A DNA stretch of 64,000 bases from Pseudoxanthomonas sp. YR558 (GTDB lineage Bacteria; Pseudomonadota; Gammaproteobacteria; Xanthomonadales; Xanthomonadaceae), in the NCBI RefSeq assembly GCF_900116385.1, contig NZ_FPCI01000002.1, forward strand, positions 806,001 to 870,000. Reading direction: 5' to 3'. Shown one piece after another: positions 30,174-41,192 of the stretch (the first letter of the stretch is position 1; every line of letters begins with the position of its first letter). The position numbers were made by a program, and so were the translations under genes. The notes beneath the pieces are model-generated. The model ran no database searches, was not told the DNA's origin, and worked only from the letters and a program-made list of their open reading frames with translations.

Positions 30174-30806
30174 TCAGCCGATCCGCGTGCCGAATATGCG
30201 GTCGCCCGCATCGCCAAGGCCCGGCAGGATGTAGCCCTTTTCGTTGAGGCGTTCGTCGATGGCCGCGGTGTAGACCTCGACATCGGGGTGCGCCGCTTCC
30301 AGCGCCTTCAGGCCTTCGGGCGCGGCGACCAGGAAGATGCCTTTGATCCGCTTCGCCCCGGCGCGCTTGAGCATGTCGATCGTGGCGATCAGCGTGCCGC
30401 CGGTCGCCAGCATCGGGTCGAGGATCAGCGCATCGCGCTCCTCCAGCCGCCCGGTCAGCTTCTCGAAGTAGGGCGCCGGCTGCAGCGTTTCCTCGTCACG
30501 CTGCAGGCCGACCACGCTGACGCGCGCAGTGGGGATCAGCGCCAGCACGCCCGGCAGCATGCCCAGGCCGGCGCGCAGAATCGGCACCAGGGTGATCTTG
30601 GCGCCGGCGATCTTCTTCACCGCCACCGGCCCGGCCCAGCCCGCCATCGTCTCGGTCGTCAATTCCAGGTCGGCGGTGGCCTCGTAGGCCAGCAGCGTGC
30701 CCAGCTCGGTCACCAGTTCGCGGAAATCCTTGGTGTTGAGGCTGGCATTCCGCAACAGGCCGATCTTGTGCTGGACGAGCGGGTGGCGGACTTCGACGGT
30801 CTTCAT
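30174..30806 (-). CDS. upp: Uracil phosphoribosyltransferase
   Basis: Salvages uracil to UMP using PRPP. The 210-residue protein has the family start [28 protein letters not shown], the PRPP loop [20 protein letters not shown] and the uracil-binding C-terminus [16 protein letters not shown]. The start at 30806 (MKTVEVRHP) gives the standard length. It is downstream of the phosphorus-island TonB receptor on the same strand but separated from it by a hairpin, so I treat it as separate. Confidence 0.96.
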   Translation of the reverse strand: MKTVEVRHPLVQHKIGLLRNASLNTKDFRELVTELGTLLAYEATADLELTTETMAGWAGPVAVKKIAGAKITLVPILRAGLGMLPGVLALIPTARVSVVGLQRDEETLQPAPYFEKLTGRLEERDALILDPMLATGGTLIATIDMLKRAGAKRIKGIFLVAAPEGLKALEAAHPDVEVYTAAIDERLNEKGYILPGLGDAGDRIFGTRIG

Positions 30807-30867
30807 GGCGAGGGCAAGGCAGCGAGCGATGCGGGAAGTCTGCATCAAACCGCGCTGTCCCACAAAG

Positions 30868-30895
30868 CAGGAAGCCGGCGTGAGCCGGCTTCCTG
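30868..30895 (-). terminator. Terminator of the phosphorus-island TonB receptor
   Basis: A perfect 12-bp stem CAGGAAGCCGGC/GCCGGCTTCCTG with a 4-base loop, 25 bases after the receptor stop. The minus-strand tail (CTTTGTG) has only a short T run, so termination may be partial. Confidence 0.6.
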
Positions 30896-30919
30896 TGTGG
30901 ATCACGAGGTCGTTGCGGA

Positions 30920-33295
30920 TCAGAACGCCCAGCGCATGACCAACTGGTAGCTCGGGCCGGCCTCTTCGGTTTCCAGCTCGTACTCGTCGTAGTCGCGGTC
31001 GACCTGGTCCTGCAGCGTATTGAACTTGTCGAAGAACTCGTCCTTGCTCGCATCCAGCAGGTTATTGGCGCTCAGGCGCACCGACACGCTCTTGCCGAAG
31101 CGCTTTTCGACGAACACGTCCAGTTCGCCGCCGTAGCGGATCAGCACTTCCTCACCCAGCAGGCGCGTGTAAGCGTCGCCTTGCTTGCGGTAGGTCGCGC
31201 CGAAGCTGGCGCCCAGCGTCGGCAAGTCCTGGATGAAGCCGATGTTGTAGACGGACTTGGCCTGGTCGTTGAAGCGGCGCTCGCCGAGGAAGTCATCCAC
31301 CTTGGACTTCACCCACGAGTAGTTGGCGAAGACGCCGGTGTTCTCCAGCCCGATGGCGGACAGCGGCGTGGACACGTCGAATTCGAAGCCATAGACCTTG
31401 CCGTCGCCAACGTTGGAGGAGGTGTACAGCCAGCTCGATGCCGGTTCCTGCGCCATCGCATCGGCCAGGTCGACGGCGTCGCCATCCTCGATCATCTCTT
31501 CCCAGGTGTCCTGCATCTCTTCGCTGGGCTCGCCGGTGTTGACGATCTCGATGAGGTCCTTGACGTCGCGATAGAAGAAATTCAGGCCGACCACGCCTTT
31601 GCGGCCGAGGCGGTGCTCGAAGCCGAGGTCGAGGCCGTTGGCGGTCTCCGGGTCCAATTCCGGATTGCCGATGTAGTCGTTGTCGCCGAACTCGCCGTCC
31701 AGCAGGGCCGGCAGCAGTTCGTTGAAGTTCGGGCGCTTGATGGTCTTGGCCAGCGACAGGGTGATGCGGTCCGCATCGCCCAGGTTCCAGCGCAGGTTCA
31801 CCGACGGCAGCAGCTCGTTGTAATCCTTGCTGACGCGGCCTTCGCTCTCCTCGTCCTCGAGGTATTCCACCTTCGACTTCGTGGTCTCGTAGCGCAGGCC
31901 GGCTTCCCACGAGAAGGCCTCGCCCTTGCCGCTGAGCATGATGTACGGGTCCAGGCGCTTCTCCTCGATCACCGAGGCGACGCTGCCGTCGAGGTCGTAG
32001 TCCGCCAGGGAGGCGGGCGTCTGGCCATCTTCGTCGGCTTCCCATTCGTAGCTGACGACCAGGCCTTCACGCTTCTTGGTGCGGTAATCCACGCCGAACT
32101 CCAGTTCGGCGCCGCCCACCGGGCGCGCATGGGTCAGCCTGAAGCCGGTTTCGGAATCCTTGGCAGTCACGGCTTCGGCGCTGTAGACGGTCTCGTCCCA
32201 TTCTGCGTCGGCGGGAATACTCCAGGTGTCGTCCCAGTTCTCCGCACCACTGACGTAGACCTGCTCGCCCTCGGTGGTGGCCTGCGAATTCTCGAAGCGC
32301 GCATGGTCGACGCTCACGGCCGTCGTGCCGCCGGCCATGTCGAACTTGTATTCCGCGCCGATGCCGTAGTTCTTCTGGTCGTACGGGTCCAGGCCCGGCA
32401 CGCGGATGTTGATCGTCTCGTCGTCGTCCAGTTCCTCTTCGAACGACACCTCGGTGACGTCGCGATCGGTCTTGACGTAGAAACCGTCGATGCTGAAGCG
32501 GCCGTTGTCGCCGACATCCGCGGTATAGGAAAGATTGGCGGAGTAATCGCGACCATCCTTGACCTCGGTCTGGTCTTCCCAGCTGACCTTCTCTTCGCGG
32601 GTGTTGTCGGTGAAACGGTCGGAGCGCTTGGATTTCGCGCGGTACCGGTCCTGCACGTTGATACCGGCCAGCAGGCGGCCGCCCAGCGCTTCGAACGAGG
32701 TCACCGCGCCGAAGGTCGGGTTGATCTCGCCGTCGTCCCAGCGATTCACGCCGACCCGAATGTAGCTTCCGGTGAACTCATAAGCATCACGCAGCACGAT
32801 GTTGATCGCGCCGGCCATCGCATCGCCGCTGCGGTTGGCGCTGGCGCTGCGCTTGATCTCGATGTGGTCCACCATCTCCGCGGGGATGCGGTCGACATAG
32901 AACGAGCGGTCGTCGCCGGCGCCGGGCACCTTCTTGCCGTTGATCAGCACTTGGGTGTAGCCACCGCCCAGGCCGCGCAGCTGCACGCCGTCGTACTCCA
33001 TGATGTCCGAACCGACGAAGCCCACGCCCGGTACGCGCTTGAGCATGTCGCCCACGGTGTTCGGCTCGAAGCGCTGGAAGTACTCCAGGTCGTAGACCAG
33101 CGTGGGCGCGATGTCGTCGGTACGGTCGCGGTAAGCGATCTCGGCCTGCACCACCACGGTGTCGAGTTGCTTGGGATCGCCGGCCGCGCCGGCGTCCGGC
33201 GACTGGTTCTGTGCGGTGGCGGCGAGGCTGGCCGGAAGCAGGGCAGCGCAGAACAGCGCCTGCGCGAGCGAGGCGGCCAAGGCATTGCGTTTCAT
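30920..33295 (-). CDS. TonB-dependent outer-membrane receptor of the phosphorus island
   Basis: A 791-residue outer-membrane receptor. The precursor has a signal ([20 protein letters not shown] onward) and a TonB-box-like [10 protein letters not shown], then a plug ([58 protein letters not shown]) and a beta barrel ending in [10 protein letters not shown] with the terminal Phe. The barrel is acidic, with many Asp/Glu/Arg. It is divergent from phytase, phosphatase and pyrophosphatase genes, so it may import a phosphorylated compound, a released inositol/phosphate product or a complexed metal. The ligand is unknown. A Pho-box-like site precedes it. Confidence 0.92.
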   Translation of the reverse strand: MKRNALAASLAQALFCAALLPASLAATAQNQSPDAGAAGDPKQLDTVVVQAEIAYRDRTDDIAPTLVYDLEYFQRFEPNTVGDMLKRVPGVGFVGSDIMEYDGVQLRGLGGGYTQVLINGKKVPGAGDDRSFYVDRIPAEMVDHIEIKRSASANRSGDAMAGAINIVLRDAYEFTGSYIRVGVNRWDDGEINPTFGAVTSFEALGGRLLAGINVQDRYRAKSKRSDRFTDNTREEKVSWEDQTEVKDGRDYSANLSYTADVGDNGRFSIDGFYVKTDRDVTEVSFEEELDDDETINIRVPGLDPYDQKNYGIGAEYKFDMAGGTTAVSVDHARFENSQATTEGEQVYVSGAENWDDTWSIPADAEWDETVYSAEAVTAKDSETGFRLTHARPVGGAELEFGVDYRTKKREGLVVSYEWEADEDGQTPASLADYDLDGSVASVIEEKRLDPYIMLSGKGEAFSWEAGLRYETTKSKVEYLEDEESEGRVSKDYNELLPSVNLRWNLGDADRITLSLAKTIKRPNFNELLPALLDGEFGDNDYIGNPELDPETANGLDLGFEHRLGRKGVVGLNFFYRDVKDLIEIVNTGEPSEEMQDTWEEMIEDGDAVDLADAMAQEPASSWLYTSSNVGDGKVYGFEFDVSTPLSAIGLENTGVFANYSWVKSKVDDFLGERRFNDQAKSVYNIGFIQDLPTLGASFGATYRKQGDAYTRLLGEEVLIRYGGELDVFVEKRFGKSVSVRLSANNLLDASKDEFFDKFNTLQDQVDRDYDEYELETEEAGPSYQLVMRWAF

Positions 33296-33328
33296 GTGTG
33301 TCGTCCCCGTGACGAAAGTAAACGCCAC

Positions 33329-33362
33329 TTTGTAAGCGCGTCACATGGCGGAAACATGACAC
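33329..33362 (-). promoter_or_regulatory. Putative Pho box and -10 for the TonB receptor
   Basis: The minus strand reads GTGTCAT-GTTT-CCGCCAT (33362-33345), 13 of 18 positions to the PhoB box CTGTCAT-AWAW-CTGTCAY, then 10 bases, then TACAAA (33334-33329) as a -10-like hexamer. A further CTGTCAC half-site lies 22 bases upstream, in phase. The layout is that of a PhoB-activated promoter. Confidence 0.55.
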
Positions 33363-33402
33363 GTAGGTTCCCGTGCGGTGACAGGTATCCGCGTGCAGTG
33401 CG

Positions 33403-33436
33403 CTGACACGAAAATGTCATGGCGCCTGCGTAGAAC
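33403..33436 (+). promoter_or_regulatory. Putative Pho box and -10 for the phytase operon
   Basis: CTGACAC-GAAA-ATGTCAT (33403-33420) matches the PhoB box at 14 of 18 positions. Exactly 10 bases later comes TAGAAC (33431-33436), a -10-like hexamer, 40 bases before the phytase start. There is no good -35, as expected of PhoB-dependent promoters. Confidence 0.6.
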
Positions 33437-33475
33437 ATGGCAGTTTGTTGACGCCTTCATGTCATGGGGAACCCA

Positions 33476-34618
33476 GTGAAACCACGTCTTGCCCTGTTCG
33501 CTATTCCTTTCCTGCTCGTCGCTTGCGGCGGGAAGCCTGCCGCACCCGCCGTCGACACGCCGCTGCAGACACGCGAGAAAGAGCCGGACGAGCACGTAGA
33601 GAAGGATCCGTTGCTCAGCGAGGCGAAGATCGCGCATGTGGTGGTGCCGGAAGCCTTCATCACCGCCGCGACGCCGGCCGAGAACGTGGATTCGCCGGCC
33701 AGCTGGCGCGCGGCCGACGGACGTCGCCTGCTGATCGCCACTGCTAAGGACACGCACCGCTTGGTCGTTTACGACGGCAGCACGGGCAAGCAACTGCGCA
33801 CCGTTTCCGGTCCGGGTAGCGCGCTGGGGCAGATGCAGCGGCCGAACGGCATCGCCGTGATCGATGATCTGGCCTTGGTGGTCGAGCGCGACAACCGGCG
33901 CGTGCAGGTCTTCCAGCTGCCCGACTTCACGCCGTTGCTCGTGTTCGGTGCGGAAGACCTGAAGCAGCCGTATGGCCTGTGGGTACGACCGCAGAAGGAC
34001 GCGTACGAGGTGATTGTCAGCGACAACTACATGTCGCCGCAGAACGAAGACGCGCCACCGCCGCTCGCCGAACTGGGCCAGCGCTTCAAGCGTTATCACC
34101 TGCAGCGCGCCGAGGGCGGCTGGAAGGCCACACTTGCCGGTACTTTCGGCGACACCGGCGAGGCTGGCGCGATCCGTATCGCGGAGTCCGTGTTCGGCGA
34201 TGCGGCGAACGATCGCCTGTTACTCGCGGAGGAGGATGTCGCTGTTGGCACGCGCCTGCGCGAGTACAGCCTCGACGGCACCTACCGCGGTCGCGATATC
34301 GGTACCGACCTGTTCAAGGCGCAGGCCGAAGGCATGGCGCTGGCGCAATGCGCGGGCGGCACTGGCTATTGGATCGCGACCGACCAGTTCAAGGACCGCA
34401 GCGTATTCCATGTGTTCGAGCGGAAGACGCTGGCCTACAAGGGCGCGTTCGCCGGCAACAAGACGGCAAACACGGACGGCGTATGGCTGGACCAGAGCGC
34501 GGATGCACGCTTCCCGCAGGGTGCGTTCTATGCCGTCGACGACGACCAGGCGGTGGCCGCGTTCGACTGGCGCGACATCGCCAAGGCACTGTCGCTGCCG
34601 GAGTGCCGCGCCGAATGA
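33476..34618 (+). CDS. Beta-propeller phytase-like lipoprotein
   Basis: A 380-residue exported protein that looks like a beta-propeller phytase (3-phytase; removes phosphate from inositol hexakisphosphate with Ca2+). The alignment is by motif: NVDSPASWRAADGRRLLIAT, RLVVYDGSTGKQL, LLLAEEDVAVG, KAQAEGMAL, GTGYWIATDQFKDRSVFHVF and the terminal GAFYAVDDDQAVAAFDWRDI each match blade segments of Bacillus phytase in order. The lipobox is LVAC. I favour the GTG at 33476, six bases after GGGGA; an ATG at 33464 is in frame. First gene of the three-gene phosphorus operon. Confidence 0.78.
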   Translation: MKPRLALFAIPFLLVACGGKPAAPAVDTPLQTREKEPDEHVEKDPLLSEAKIAHVVVPEAFITAATPAENVDSPASWRAADGRRLLIATAKDTHRLVVYDGSTGKQLRTVSGPGSALGQMQRPNGIAVIDDLALVVERDNRRVQVFQLPDFTPLLVFGAEDLKQPYGLWVRPQKDAYEVIVSDNYMSPQNEDAPPPLAELGQRFKRYHLQRAEGGWKATLAGTFGDTGEAGAIRIAESVFGDAANDRLLLAEEDVAVGTRLREYSLDGTYRGRDIGTDLFKAQAEGMALAQCAGGTGYWIATDQFKDRSVFHVFERKTLAYKGAFAGNKTANTDGVWLDQSADARFPQGAFYAVDDDQAVAAFDWRDIAKALSLPECRAE

Positions 34619-34638
34619 AACATGCAGGGGATGCGGGG

Positions 34639-36003
34639 ATGAAGTGGGTGCTGGTCGCGCTGATGCTGGGGATCTGCGCGACAACGCTCGCGCAGGATGC
34701 GATGGCGCGCCAGCCTGAGCCGAACACACGCGTGCCGCAGGGCGTGGTGCGCTACGCGCCGAGCGGCTTCCCGGATCGCATCGTGGCCTCGCCCGCGCAG
34801 GACGCCGCCACGGGTTTCTCGGTGGCGTGGCGTACCGATGCGCGTGTCGGCACGCCCTCACTGGAGATCGTCGTCGCGGGCGATTCGCCCGACATGGGTG
34901 AGCCGCGCAGCATCGCGGCGACCAGCACGCCGCTGAAGACCGAGAATGGCGAAGCCCACCACCATCGCGCCGATGTCACCGGTCTCCAGCCGGATACGCT
35001 GTACGCCTGGCGCGTCCAGGGCGACCGCACCTGGAGCGCCTGGCACCACACGCGCACAGCGGCTGCCGCAAGCGCGCCGCTGACGCTGCTGTACTTTGGC
35101 GATACCCAGAACAAGAACGTCAGTCTCACCACCCGCGTCGTCCGCGAAGCGATGCGCGCGGCGCCGGATGCACGTCTCGCGCTGTACGCCGGCGACCTGG
35201 TCAGTGGCGGCGACGGAGAGGACGACAACGAGTGGGGCGAATGGTTCGAGGCCAACGAAGTGCTGCCGACCTCACTGGTCGTCGCGCCGGCACCGGGCAA
35301 TCACGAGTATTTCGAGGAGTTCGAGGACACCCCGCAGGAACGTCGCGTGCTGGGTGCGCACTGGCCGGTGACGTTTGCGCTGCCGGGCAATGGCGTGGCG
35401 CAGGCGAAGCGGACCACGTACTGGTTCGATTACCAGGACGTGCGCGTGGTCGTGATTGATGGCACCTCCGCCCTCGACCTCGGCACCGCGAAGGCGCAAG
35501 CGGAATGGCTGGATGGGGTATTGGCGAGCAACCCCAAGCGCTGGAGCATCGTGCTGACCCATCAGCCGTTCTTCTCGCCGCGCGAGGGGCGCGACGACGT
35601 GCTGTTGCGCCAGCACCTGCTGCCGGTGATCCGCAAGCGCAAGGTCGACCTGGTGCTGCAGGGGCACGATCACGTCTATGGTCGTTTGAAGAACGAAGCA
35701 CCGACACCGGTGTTCGTCGTGTCGGTCACCGGCGCCAAGCAGTACCGGCTTTCGGATGAAGCACGCAGGACCATGCGTCCTGTCGCCGAAGACACGCAGT
35801 TGTTCCAGGTGCTCCGCTTCGATGGTCCGCGCCTGCGCTATGAGGCGCGCACGGCGACCGGTCGTCTCTATGACGCATTCGACCTTGTCGATGGCGGCGC
35901 CGCGGGCAAACGGCTCCTCGAACATGCGGAAGGCCGCATCGAGGAACGTACCTGCACCCGCGCCGAGACCCTGAAGGGTCGCGCAGACCGGTGCTGGGAA
36001 TGA
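34639..36003 (+). CDS. Purple acid phosphatase-like metallophosphoesterase, exported
   Basis: A 454-residue secreted enzyme. After the signal (MKWVLVALMLGICATTLAQ) comes a fibronectin-like purple-acid-phosphatase N-domain (FSVAWRTDARVGTPSLEIVV ... LQPDTLYAWRVQG), then the two-metal phosphatase core: YFGDTQ, YAGDLVSGG, APGNHEYF, LTHQPFF and LQGHDHVYGR, the five standard metal-ligand blocks. It would hydrolyse phosphomonoesters outside the inner membrane. An ATG at 34615 overlaps the phytase stop (ATGA); the ATG at 34639 after GGGGATGCGGGG gives a cleaner signal peptide. Middle gene of the operon. Confidence 0.9.
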   Translation: MKWVLVALMLGICATTLAQDAMARQPEPNTRVPQGVVRYAPSGFPDRIVASPAQDAATGFSVAWRTDARVGTPSLEIVVAGDSPDMGEPRSIAATSTPLKTENGEAHHHRADVTGLQPDTLYAWRVQGDRTWSAWHHTRTAAAASAPLTLLYFGDTQNKNVSLTTRVVREAMRAAPDARLALYAGDLVSGGDGEDDNEWGEWFEANEVLPTSLVVAPAPGNHEYFEEFEDTPQERRVLGAHWPVTFALPGNGVAQAKRTTYWFDYQDVRVVVIDGTSALDLGTAKAQAEWLDGVLASNPKRWSIVLTHQPFFSPREGRDDVLLRQHLLPVIRKRKVDLVLQGHDHVYGRLKNEAPTPVFVVSVTGAKQYRLSDEARRTMRPVAEDTQLFQVLRFDGPRLRYEARTATGRLYDAFDLVDGGAAGKRLLEHAEGRIEERTCTRAETLKGRADRCWE

Positions 36004-36035
36004 ACCCTCCCTCCGACTATCCAAGGACTTTCCCC

Positions 36036-36650
36036 ATGTCGAAGCGCACGACGCCGCTGTTGCTCGCGATGGTGCTCGCCGTGTCGGCGGGTGCTGCCTT
36101 CGCCCGCGAAGCGCACATCCGCCATCCGTTCCTTGCCCAGCAGCCGAAGGCCGCGCCGGGAGAGGTGTTGCTGGCCGTGGAGATTCCCGCGGGCAGTTTC
36201 ACCAAGTACGAGATCAACGAGGAAGGCCTGGTCTTCGTGGACCGTTTCCAGTCGATGCCGGTGGCGTATCCGGCCAACTACGGTTCGATGCCGCGCACGC
36301 TGGCCGGCGACGGCGACCCGCTGGATGCGCTGGTGCTGACGCGCGAGCCCCTGCATCCCGGCGTGCTGGTGAAGTTCCGGCCGATCGGCGTGCTGCGCAT
36401 GCTCGATGACGGCAAGCACGACGAGAAGATCATCGGCGTGCCCACGGACAAGATCGACCCGACCTATGCCGGCATCCGTGACCTGTCCGACCTGCCGGAG
36501 ATCGAGCGCCAGCGCATCGAGGCCTTCTTCCGTGTCTACAAGGACCTGCCTAAGGGCCGCAATCCGGTGCAGCTCAACGGCTACGGCGATGCCAAGGAAG
36601 CGAAGGCACTGATCCAGGCCTCGCTCGATCGCTTCACCGCACAACCGTAG
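36036..36650 (+). CDS. Exported family I inorganic pyrophosphatase
   Basis: A 204-residue soluble PPase that splits pyrophosphate into two phosphates. The family I signature GDGDPLDALVL is intact, with VPTDKIDPTYAGIRDLSDLP and VYKDLPKGRNPVQLNGYG holding the remaining metal and substrate residues. Unusually, it begins with a Sec signal (MSKRTTPLLLAMVLAVSAGA, cleavage near AFA), whereas housekeeping Ppa is cytosolic. It is the third gene of the phosphorus operon, 32 bases after the phosphatase, with a CAAGGAC Shine-Dalgarno. Its TAG stop is part of a GTAG-type repeat. Confidence 0.9.
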   Translation: MSKRTTPLLLAMVLAVSAGAAFAREAHIRHPFLAQQPKAAPGEVLLAVEIPAGSFTKYEINEEGLVFVDRFQSMPVAYPANYGSMPRTLAGDGDPLDALVLTREPLHPGVLVKFRPIGVLRMLDDGKHDEKIIGVPTDKIDPTYAGIRDLSDLPEIERQRIEAFFRVYKDLPKGRNPVQLNGYGDAKEAKALIQASLDRFTAQP

Positions 36651-36710
36651 GGTGGGCCTTGGCCCACCATCCACATGCACGATCAACGGTGGGCCAAGGC
36701 CCACCCTACG
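36646..36710. repeat. GTAG-type REP pair (23-bp inverted repeat)
   Basis: Two copies of a 23-base sequence in inverted orientation (36646-36668 and 36688-36710) are separated by 19 bases. Each begins CGTAGGGTGGGCC and is itself nearly palindromic (GGTGGGCCTTGGCCCACC). The GTAG head and GC-rich palindrome fit REP elements of Stenotrophomonas and relatives, spread by REP-associated tyrosine transposases. The left copy supplies the stop codon of the pyrophosphatase gene. Confidence 0.85.
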
Positions 36711-36714
36711 AAAG

Positions 36715-36742
36715 AAAAAGGCGAGCCGAGGCTCGCCTTTTT
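36715..36742. terminator. Bidirectional terminator, phosphorus operon / aminotransferase
   Basis: AAAAAGGCGAGC and GCTCGCCTTTTT pair around a 4-base loop, giving an A-run and a T-run on both sides. It serves the plus-strand pyrophosphatase gene and the convergent minus-strand aminotransferase. Confidence 0.9.
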
Positions 36743-36762
36743 CGTCGAATCCGCCGTGCGGA

Positions 36763-38259
36763 TCAGGCCGCCGCGGCCTGGCTGATGCGCGGGCCTTCGC
36801 GCAGCGCCTTGCCCACCATGCCGACCAGCAGGTCCAGCTCTTCGCCATCGATGGCGAAGTGCGGGGTGAAGCGCAGCGAGTTGGCACCGCCGTGGATGAC
36901 GTTCAGGCCCTGCTGGCGCAACCATTCCTCGGTCGAACCGGTGCCGTAGCACTTGAACGCCGGCGACAGCTCGCACGAGAACAGCAGGCCGGTACCCTGC
37001 ACGTTGGTGATCAGACCGCCCAGCTCTGCCTGCAGCTGCTGCAGCTTCTGCACGGCTTCGACGCCGCGCTTGCGGATGTTCTCGCGCACCTGCGGGGTCA
37101 GCTGGGACAGCGTGGCGCACGCAACATCGAGCGCGCGCGGGTTAGTCGTCATCGTGTTGCCGTACACGCCCTTGCGGTAAAGGCCGGCAGCGCGCTCGTT
37201 CACGGCGAGCACCGACAGCGGGTACTGCGCAGCGTTGAGCGCCTTGGAGTAGGTTTCCATGTCCGGCGCATCCAGGCCCTCGAAGCCCGGGTAGTCGACG
37301 ATGGACAGCACGCCATGCGCGCGCAGGCCGGCCTGGATCGAATCCACCAGGAACAGGCTGCCGTGGCTGCGGGTCAGTTCGCGCGCGGCGGCGTAGAACG
37401 CCGGCGGCACGGAGCGGCCCGGGTCGCCTTCGCCCATCACCGGCTCCAGGAACACGGCTTCGACGAACCAACCCTTGGCCTCGGCGTCGGCGAACGCCTG
37501 CTTCAGCGCATCGACGTCGTACGGCGGGATGGCGATGACGGAGTCTTCGCCGCGGTAGCTGGCCAGGTGCTGCTGGTAGGACTTGCGCGAGGAATCCGAG
37601 TACAGCGCCGGGCGCTCGGTGCGGCCGTGGAAGCTGCCCTTCACTACGATGCGCTTGATGGTGCGGCCGGCGTGGCGGCCGTCCGGGTCGGTCATCAGCT
37701 TGCTGTTGATATCGGCGATGCGCGCGGCCAGGCCGACGGATTCGGAACCCGAATTGAGGCACAGGAACTTCGCGAACGGGCAGCCGCCGCGGGTATGGCC
37801 GATTTCCTTGCGCAGGGCGCGATCGAAGCGCAGCTGCGACAGGCTGGGGGTCATGATGTTGGCCATCACCTGCGGGCGGGCCATCGCGTCCAGCACGGTG
37901 GCCGGGGTGTGACCGAAGCCGAGCATGCCGTAGCCGCCCGCGTCGTACAGCACCGCACCGTTGAGGGTGACCACCCACGGACCACGCGCGGCCAGCGCGA
38001 TGTAGGGGTTGATTGCGTCATCGGCATAGAAGTTGACGTAGCCGGCCTGCACGGCGCGCAGTTGCTCGGTTTCGTCCAGGTCGAACAGCTCGGCGAACTC
38101 GTCCGTCAGGCGCGCGTGTTCGGCGGCGGCGGCCTCGATCACGGCGGCCAGATCCGGATGGCCCTTGGCCAGGCGTTCGACGGCGGCATCGTCCAGGCCG
38201 TGGGTCAGGCGCTGGCCCGTGTGGGCGCGCAGGGGGGCGAGGGCGTCGGTCAGGGCCAT
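36763..38259 (-). CDS. Class III PLP-dependent aminotransferase
   Basis: A cytosolic 498-residue omega/class III aminotransferase. The cofactor-binding parts are visible: LNSGSESVGLAAR (phosphate loop), KGSFHGRTERPAL, LFLVDSIQAGLRAHG (Asp to the PLP nitrogen) and the Schiff-base Lys in METYSKALNAAQYPLSVLAV. A further 70-residue N-terminal helical region precedes the fold. Ornithine/lysine/4-aminobutyrate-type substrates are typical; the exact one cannot be read. It is divergent from an Lrp/AsnC regulator with a palindromic operator between them, so an amino acid substrate that is also the inducer is likely. Confidence 0.88.
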   Translation of the reverse strand: MALTDALAPLRAHTGQRLTHGLDDAAVERLAKGHPDLAAVIEAAAAEHARLTDEFAELFDLDETEQLRAVQAGYVNFYADDAINPYIALAARGPWVVTLNGAVLYDAGGYGMLGFGHTPATVLDAMARPQVMANIMTPSLSQLRFDRALRKEIGHTRGGCPFAKFLCLNSGSESVGLAARIADINSKLMTDPDGRHAGRTIKRIVVKGSFHGRTERPALYSDSSRKSYQQHLASYRGEDSVIAIPPYDVDALKQAFADAEAKGWFVEAVFLEPVMGEGDPGRSVPPAFYAAARELTRSHGSLFLVDSIQAGLRAHGVLSIVDYPGFEGLDAPDMETYSKALNAAQYPLSVLAVNERAAGLYRKGVYGNTMTTNPRALDVACATLSQLTPQVRENIRKRGVEAVQKLQQLQAELGGLITNVQGTGLLFSCELSPAFKCYGTGSTEEWLRQQGLNVIHGGANSLRFTPHFAIDGEELDLLVGMVGKALREGPRISQAAAA

Positions 38260-38346
38260 GGGATAGCTCCGGCAGGAAGGGCAAACCCCTATTATCTGGA
38301 TAAACTCGTCGCTTGACAGTTGTGATCTGCGCGAAATTCATGGATA

Positions 38347-38365
38347 TTTCGTCGATTCGACGAAA
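38347..38365. promoter_or_regulatory. Palindromic operator between aminotransferase and Lrp-type genes
   Basis: A perfect 19-base palindrome with a central T (TTTCGTCGA-T-TCGACGAAA) lies 12 bases before the regulator start. Upstream, TTGACA (38313-38318) and its complement could act as -35 for both directions; the minus-strand GATAAT near 38296 is a plausible -10 for the aminotransferase. Likely the autoregulatory site of the Lrp-type protein. Confidence 0.6.
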
Positions 38366-38377
38366 CGAACCCGCCTC

Positions 38378-38809
38378 ATGAAGCTCACCGACGCCGACCA
38401 GCAACTGCTCTCAGTGCTCCGTGAGAACGCGCGCGCCTCCACCGCCCAGATCGCCCGCCGGTTGAACCTGTCGCGGACGACCGTGCAGAGCCGTATCGAG
38501 CGGCTGGAGCGCGAGGGCGTGATCAGCGGTTACACCGTCCGCGTCCACGACGAGTACGACCGCAGCCACCTGCGTGCGCACATCATGATCGCGGTGCATC
38601 CGAAGCAGATGACCTCGGTGGTCGCCGCTCTGCGCGCCATGCCGGAATTGCGGGTGCTGCATTCGATCAGCGGCAGCCACGATCTGATCGCGGTGGGCGC
38701 GGTGCCCAGCGTGGGCGACATGGACGTGCTGACCGACCGCATCGGCGCGCTGGATGGCGTGGAGCGCACCACCTCGTCCATCGTGTTGTCGACCAAGTTC
38801 GAGCGCTGA
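38378..38809 (+). CDS. Lrp/AsnC-family transcriptional regulator
   Basis: A 143-residue regulator. The N-terminal helix-turn-helix ([40 protein letters not shown]) is followed by the RAM amino-acid-binding domain ([40 protein letters not shown]). Family members bind an amino acid and act as octamers, usually autoregulating and controlling the adjacent divergent gene. The likely target is the aminotransferase. The ATG follows the palindrome by 12 bases. Confidence 0.9.
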   Translation: MKLTDADQQLLSVLRENARASTAQIARRLNLSRTTVQSRIERLEREGVISGYTVRVHDEYDRSHLRAHIMIAVHPKQMTSVVAALRAMPELRVLHSISGSHDLIAVGAVPSVGDMDVLTDRIGALDGVERTTSSIVLSTKFER

Positions 38810-38868
38810 GCGGCCCAGGGCCGCGCGGGCCGGTCACGTACAATGCACGCCCCCGCAAGGCCCCGACC

Positions 38869-41054
<2,186 letters not shown>

Positions 41055-41192
41055 TGCCGGTTTCGTCCTCGGCCGGGGAACCATCCGGCGCCGGGGCGGT
41101 CTTTTCCAGTCCGGGCCAAGGGGATGCCCGGACGGCCCCCGTCGGCGCGTGGCATAATCCCCGGCTGCTTTTGATACCGACTGGACAAGTCC

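Noticed and set aside
36646-36710. Inverted repeat considered as the ends of a small insertion sequence or MITE
   Set aside because: The inner 19 bases have no coding or transposon content and there are no flanking duplications; the GTAG head and near-palindrome fit a REP pair better.
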